From positions 1 to 8,281 of the forward strand of contig DGSM01000096.1 in NCBI GenBank assembly GCA_002393975.1: a stretch of DNA of 8,281 nucleotides, read 5' to 3'. The position numbers and the translations under genes are program-made. Below are positions 6,891 through 8,281 of this stretch, piece after piece; within the stretch, counting starts at the first letter, position 1; each line of letters opens with the position of its first letter. The notes beneath the pieces are model-generated. The model saw only the letters and a program-made list of their open reading frames with translations, did not search any database and was not told the DNA's origin. This DNA is from Clostridiales bacterium UBA4362 (lineage in GTDB: Bacteria > Bacillota > Clostridia > TANB77 > CAG-508).

Positions 6891-6919
6891 AGTATAATTT
6901 ATATTAGTTTTGATGTCTA
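6891..6919 (-). promoter_or_regulatory. Sigma-A-type promoter for the hxs operon
   Basis: On the minus strand TAGACA (6914-6919, five of six matches to TTGACA) and TATACT (6891-6896, five of six matches to TATAAT) are separated by exactly 17 nt. It is the best promoter I could find upstream of hxsD. Transcription would start near 6884. No extended -10 TG is present and no clear operator was seen. Confidence 0.6.
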
Positions 6920-6955
6920 CAAGAAGAAACATACTTAATGTTTGATTTATAACAA

Positions 6956-7102
6956 CTAAACCTTATCTTTGTTTATAAATTCCTCTTTATTTAGTTCAAT
7001 AGTAACTGCATCACGATACATTTTCTTTGAGAAAGCGTTATTAATACAAATAGTGTGATATTTATAATCATTTCTTAAACACTTATAACATTCAAAAGTA
7101 CC
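6956..7102 (-). pseudogene. Possible gene remnant or very small ORF running out of hairpin repeat copy 1
   Basis: An open frame of 48 codons starts right after an in-frame TAG inside hairpin repeat copy 1 and ends with TAG at 6956-6958. It contains C-Y-K-C-L-R-N near the beginning and then a normal-looking mixed sequence ending in K-E-E-F-I-N-K-D-K-V. The only ATG is at 7021, giving 21 residues (M-Y-R-D-A-V...), and no ribosome binding site is obvious. It may be the tail of a decayed gene or chance. The proposed hxs promoter lies just downstream of its stop. Function unknown, weak support. Confidence 0.25.
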
Positions 7103-7167
7103 CTAAAGTCCTTTATTTACAAGGAATTATGGGTACTTTTTCTTTTCTTAAATTGTGGTAATTCTTT
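7073..7167. repeat. Hairpin repeat copy 1 (diverged)
   Basis: The unit starts with TCTTAAACACTT (7073-7084) and ends near TTGTGGTAATTCTTT (7153-7167). The core is a perfect 10-bp stem, AAAAGTACCC (7094-7103) with GGGTACTTTT (7131-7140), enclosing an inner stem TCCTT/AAGGA (7109-7113 and 7121-7125). Compared with copies 2 and 3, the outer stem differs at two base pairs with both partners changed, so the structure is kept. Confidence 0.75.
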
Positions 7168-7187
7168 CAAGCAACGAGATCTTCTTC

Positions 7188-7280
7188 TCTTAAACACTTA
7201 TATTACTAAAAGTGCTCGATAGTCCTTTATCTATAAGGAAATACGAGCGCTTTCTTAGTTATAAATGTGGTAATTCTTTT
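7188..7280. repeat. Hairpin repeat copy 2, just after the fic stop
   Basis: This is the same unit in the same orientation, beginning TCTTAAACACTT (7188-7199) and ending TGTGGTAATTCTTT. The outer stem is AAAGTGCTCG (7209-7218) with CGAGCGCTTT (7244-7253), including one G-U pair; the inner stem is TCCTT/AAGGA (7223-7227, 7235-7239). The 47-nt core has one mismatch to copy 3. It lies 20 nt past the fic remnant stop codon, so it could also act as a terminator, although the T-run is short. Confidence 0.8.
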
Positions 7281-7300
7281 AACTTAGTGAATCTCAAACT

Positions 7301-7916
7301 TTATTTAACATCCCAATATCCATACCTTTTTCCGCCAATACGTTCAACTTTCTCATTCTTTTGTAATTCTTTCATTTTTCGTTGAAGTGTACGGTAAGGA
7401 ATATTGAGCTTTTTTGATAATGCTTTTTGCGTGATGCTAGGTTCCTTTTTTAGTAATGCAAGTATTTCTCTTTCCAAAACGCCATCCAATGTGCCATCGT
7501 CTTGGCGTATTGGCGTATTAGAATCTCCCGCATTTCCAACAACACGCGTCTCTTTTAGCGTATCTAGAATAATCTCTAACATGAGTTCTACAAAAGCACT
7601 ACTATCAACTTCCATATCCGATTCACCAAAAGCATCGTAGTACTCTTGTTGTCTGGTACGGATCAGTTCTTCAATTGGTAGCCAATAAAACAATGCATTC
7701 CATTTTCCAAGAAGCATACTGTGCCACATTCTTCCCATACGTCCGTTTCCATCGGCAAATGGGTGAATGAATTGTTTGTATTCTATTGGCTTTTCTTAGG
7801 TGTGAATTCATACTACCGTGAAATAAAACATTAATCCGACCAATCTGTTCACTGATATCTGCGACCGGATTTATGATTTTATCTGTTATATGGAATGGTG
7901 GCTTATATTCACTCAT
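7301..7916 (-). pseudogene. Fic-family protein gene, inactivated by internal deletion and frameshift
   Basis: The N-terminal part, from the ATG at 7916, reads M-S-E-Y-K-P-P-F-H-I-T-D-K-I and continues to L-R-K-A-N-R-I-Q-T-I-H-S, as in Fic proteins that carry an N-terminal Fic_N domain. Instead of the usual inhibitory and middle Fic segment it runs straight into DNA that, in another frame, encodes F-I-H-P-F-A-D-G-N-G-R-M-G-R, the complete Fic active-site motif (about 7724-7771). That second frame is open from 7795 to the stop at 7301. It continues with E-E-L-I and a C-terminal winged-helix segment (K-A-L-S-K-K-L-N-I-P-Y-R-T-L-Q-R). About 130 residues are missing relative to usual Fic proteins of this type. 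Intact relatives transfer AMP or similar groups to target hydroxyls. The ATG at 7925 is an alternative start, with AAGGGG just upstream. No functional full-length product is possible. Confidence 0.85.
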
Positions 7917-7959
7917 ACTTCTCATTTTCCCCTTCTGCATCTTTTATACTGTTACATTT

Positions 7960-8054
7960 TCTTAAACACTTCACTTGTTTAAAAGTGCTCGATAGTCCTT
8001 TATCTATAAGGAAATACGAGCACTTTCTCTTGTCTTAAATTGTGGTAATTTTTT
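7960..8054. repeat. Hairpin repeat copy 3, just before the fic start
   Basis: This third unit has the same orientation, starting TCTTAAACACTT (7960-7971) and ending TTGTGGTAATTTTTT. The perfect outer stem AAAGTGCTCG (7982-7991) pairs with CGAGCACTTT (8017-8026), and the inner stem TCCTT/AAGGA is at 7996-8000 and 8008-8012. The outer edges, TTCTTAAA and TTTAAGAA, are also inverted relative to each other in this copy. It ends the spacer between the fic remnant and the next gene upstream. Confidence 0.8.
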
Positions 8055-8098
8055 AAGAATCTATTTAAAGTTCTAAAGTTTTTTTAACTAATATGAAT

Positions 8099-8130
8099 AA
8101 AGGCAAAATGTATATGTCTATTTTGCCTTT
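8099..8130 (-). terminator. Intrinsic terminator after the partial upstream gene
   Basis: A perfect 11-bp inverted repeat, AAAGGCAAAAT (8099-8109) and ATTTTGCCTTT (8120-8130), encloses a 10-nt loop. It lies 30 nt past the stop of the partial gene at 8160. The stem is followed by T-rich sequence on both strands, so it may work in both directions. Confidence 0.7.
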
Positions 8131-8159
8131 TGTTTATTAATGTTGTAAAGATAGAATTG

Positions 8160-8281
8160 TTAGTCATCTTTGTCTTTAGTGATGATGACTTCATATTCTT
8201 TACCCATATCTATAAGTGGGTATTTGTCTAGCAGTGAGCCTTGGTTGACATCAAGAGACATAAAGCCTGATGAACCAGGAT
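8160..8281 (-). CDS. C-terminal end of an unidentified protein (partial)
   Basis: The window edge cuts this gene, leaving 39 codons before the TAA at 8160-8162. The visible tail begins P-G-S-S-G-F-M-S-L-D and ends E-Y-E-V-I-I-T-K-D-K-D-D. I judge it coding because it is the only open frame on this strand, has balanced protein-like composition and is followed by a clear terminator. I do not recognise the family. Confidence 0.6.
   Translation of the reverse strand, partial: PGSSGFMSLDVNQGSLLDKYPLIDMGKEYEVIITKDKDD

Noticed and set aside
7404..7640. Plus-strand frame of 78 codons
   Set aside because: It is the Ser-rich antisense shadow of the Fic C-terminal region.
7073..8054. CRISPR array
   Set aside because: There are only three repeats of about 95 bp, unequal spacing (about 20 and 680 nt) and no cas genes.

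Overview
The window is AT-rich, with strong GGAG/AGGAGG-like ribosome binding sites, a sigma-A-type promoter and tightly overlapping genes, all of which suggest a low-GC Gram-positive bacterium (Bacillota, probably Bacilli). The species cannot be read from the sequence. Every gene I accept lies on the minus strand, so the biological order runs from high to low coordinates.

The main content (95-6751) is one eight-gene operon that I recognise as a His-Xaa-Ser (Hxs) peptide-modification system. In transcription order it is: hxsD; a second, shorter HxsD-like gene; an A24-family (prepilin peptidase-like) membrane protease; the radical SAM maturase hxsC; the radical SAM/SPASM maturase hxsB; a membrane-anchored MORN-repeat protein; hxsA, the His-x-Ser repeat substrate; and a three-helix membrane protein with a beta-propeller-like domain. 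Start and stop codons overlap or lie within 7 nt at every junction. A good promoter (6891-6919) lies about 140 nt upstream of hxsD. A plausible model is that HxsB and HxsC, assisted by HxsD-type proteins, modify the His-x-Ser repeats of HxsA. HxsA would then be exported through its N-terminal hydrophobic signal, with the membrane protease, MORN protein and propeller protein acting in processing or at the cell surface. The core hxsABCD set is a known genomic association. The accessory set (two HxsD-like proteins, A24 protease, MORN, propeller) is the least explained part and the best candidate for an undescribed extended system.

The upstream part (6920-8281) looks like decayed, accessory DNA. 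It holds a Fic-family gene broken by an internal deletion that fused the N-terminal domain out of frame to the HPFxDGNGR active-site region. It also holds three direct copies of a roughly 95-bp hairpin repeat. Two copies bracket the fic remnant almost exactly, and the third differs by compensatory stem changes. A terminator follows, then the C-terminal 39 codons of an unidentified gene running off the window edge. Positions 1-94 hold no convincing gene or terminator.
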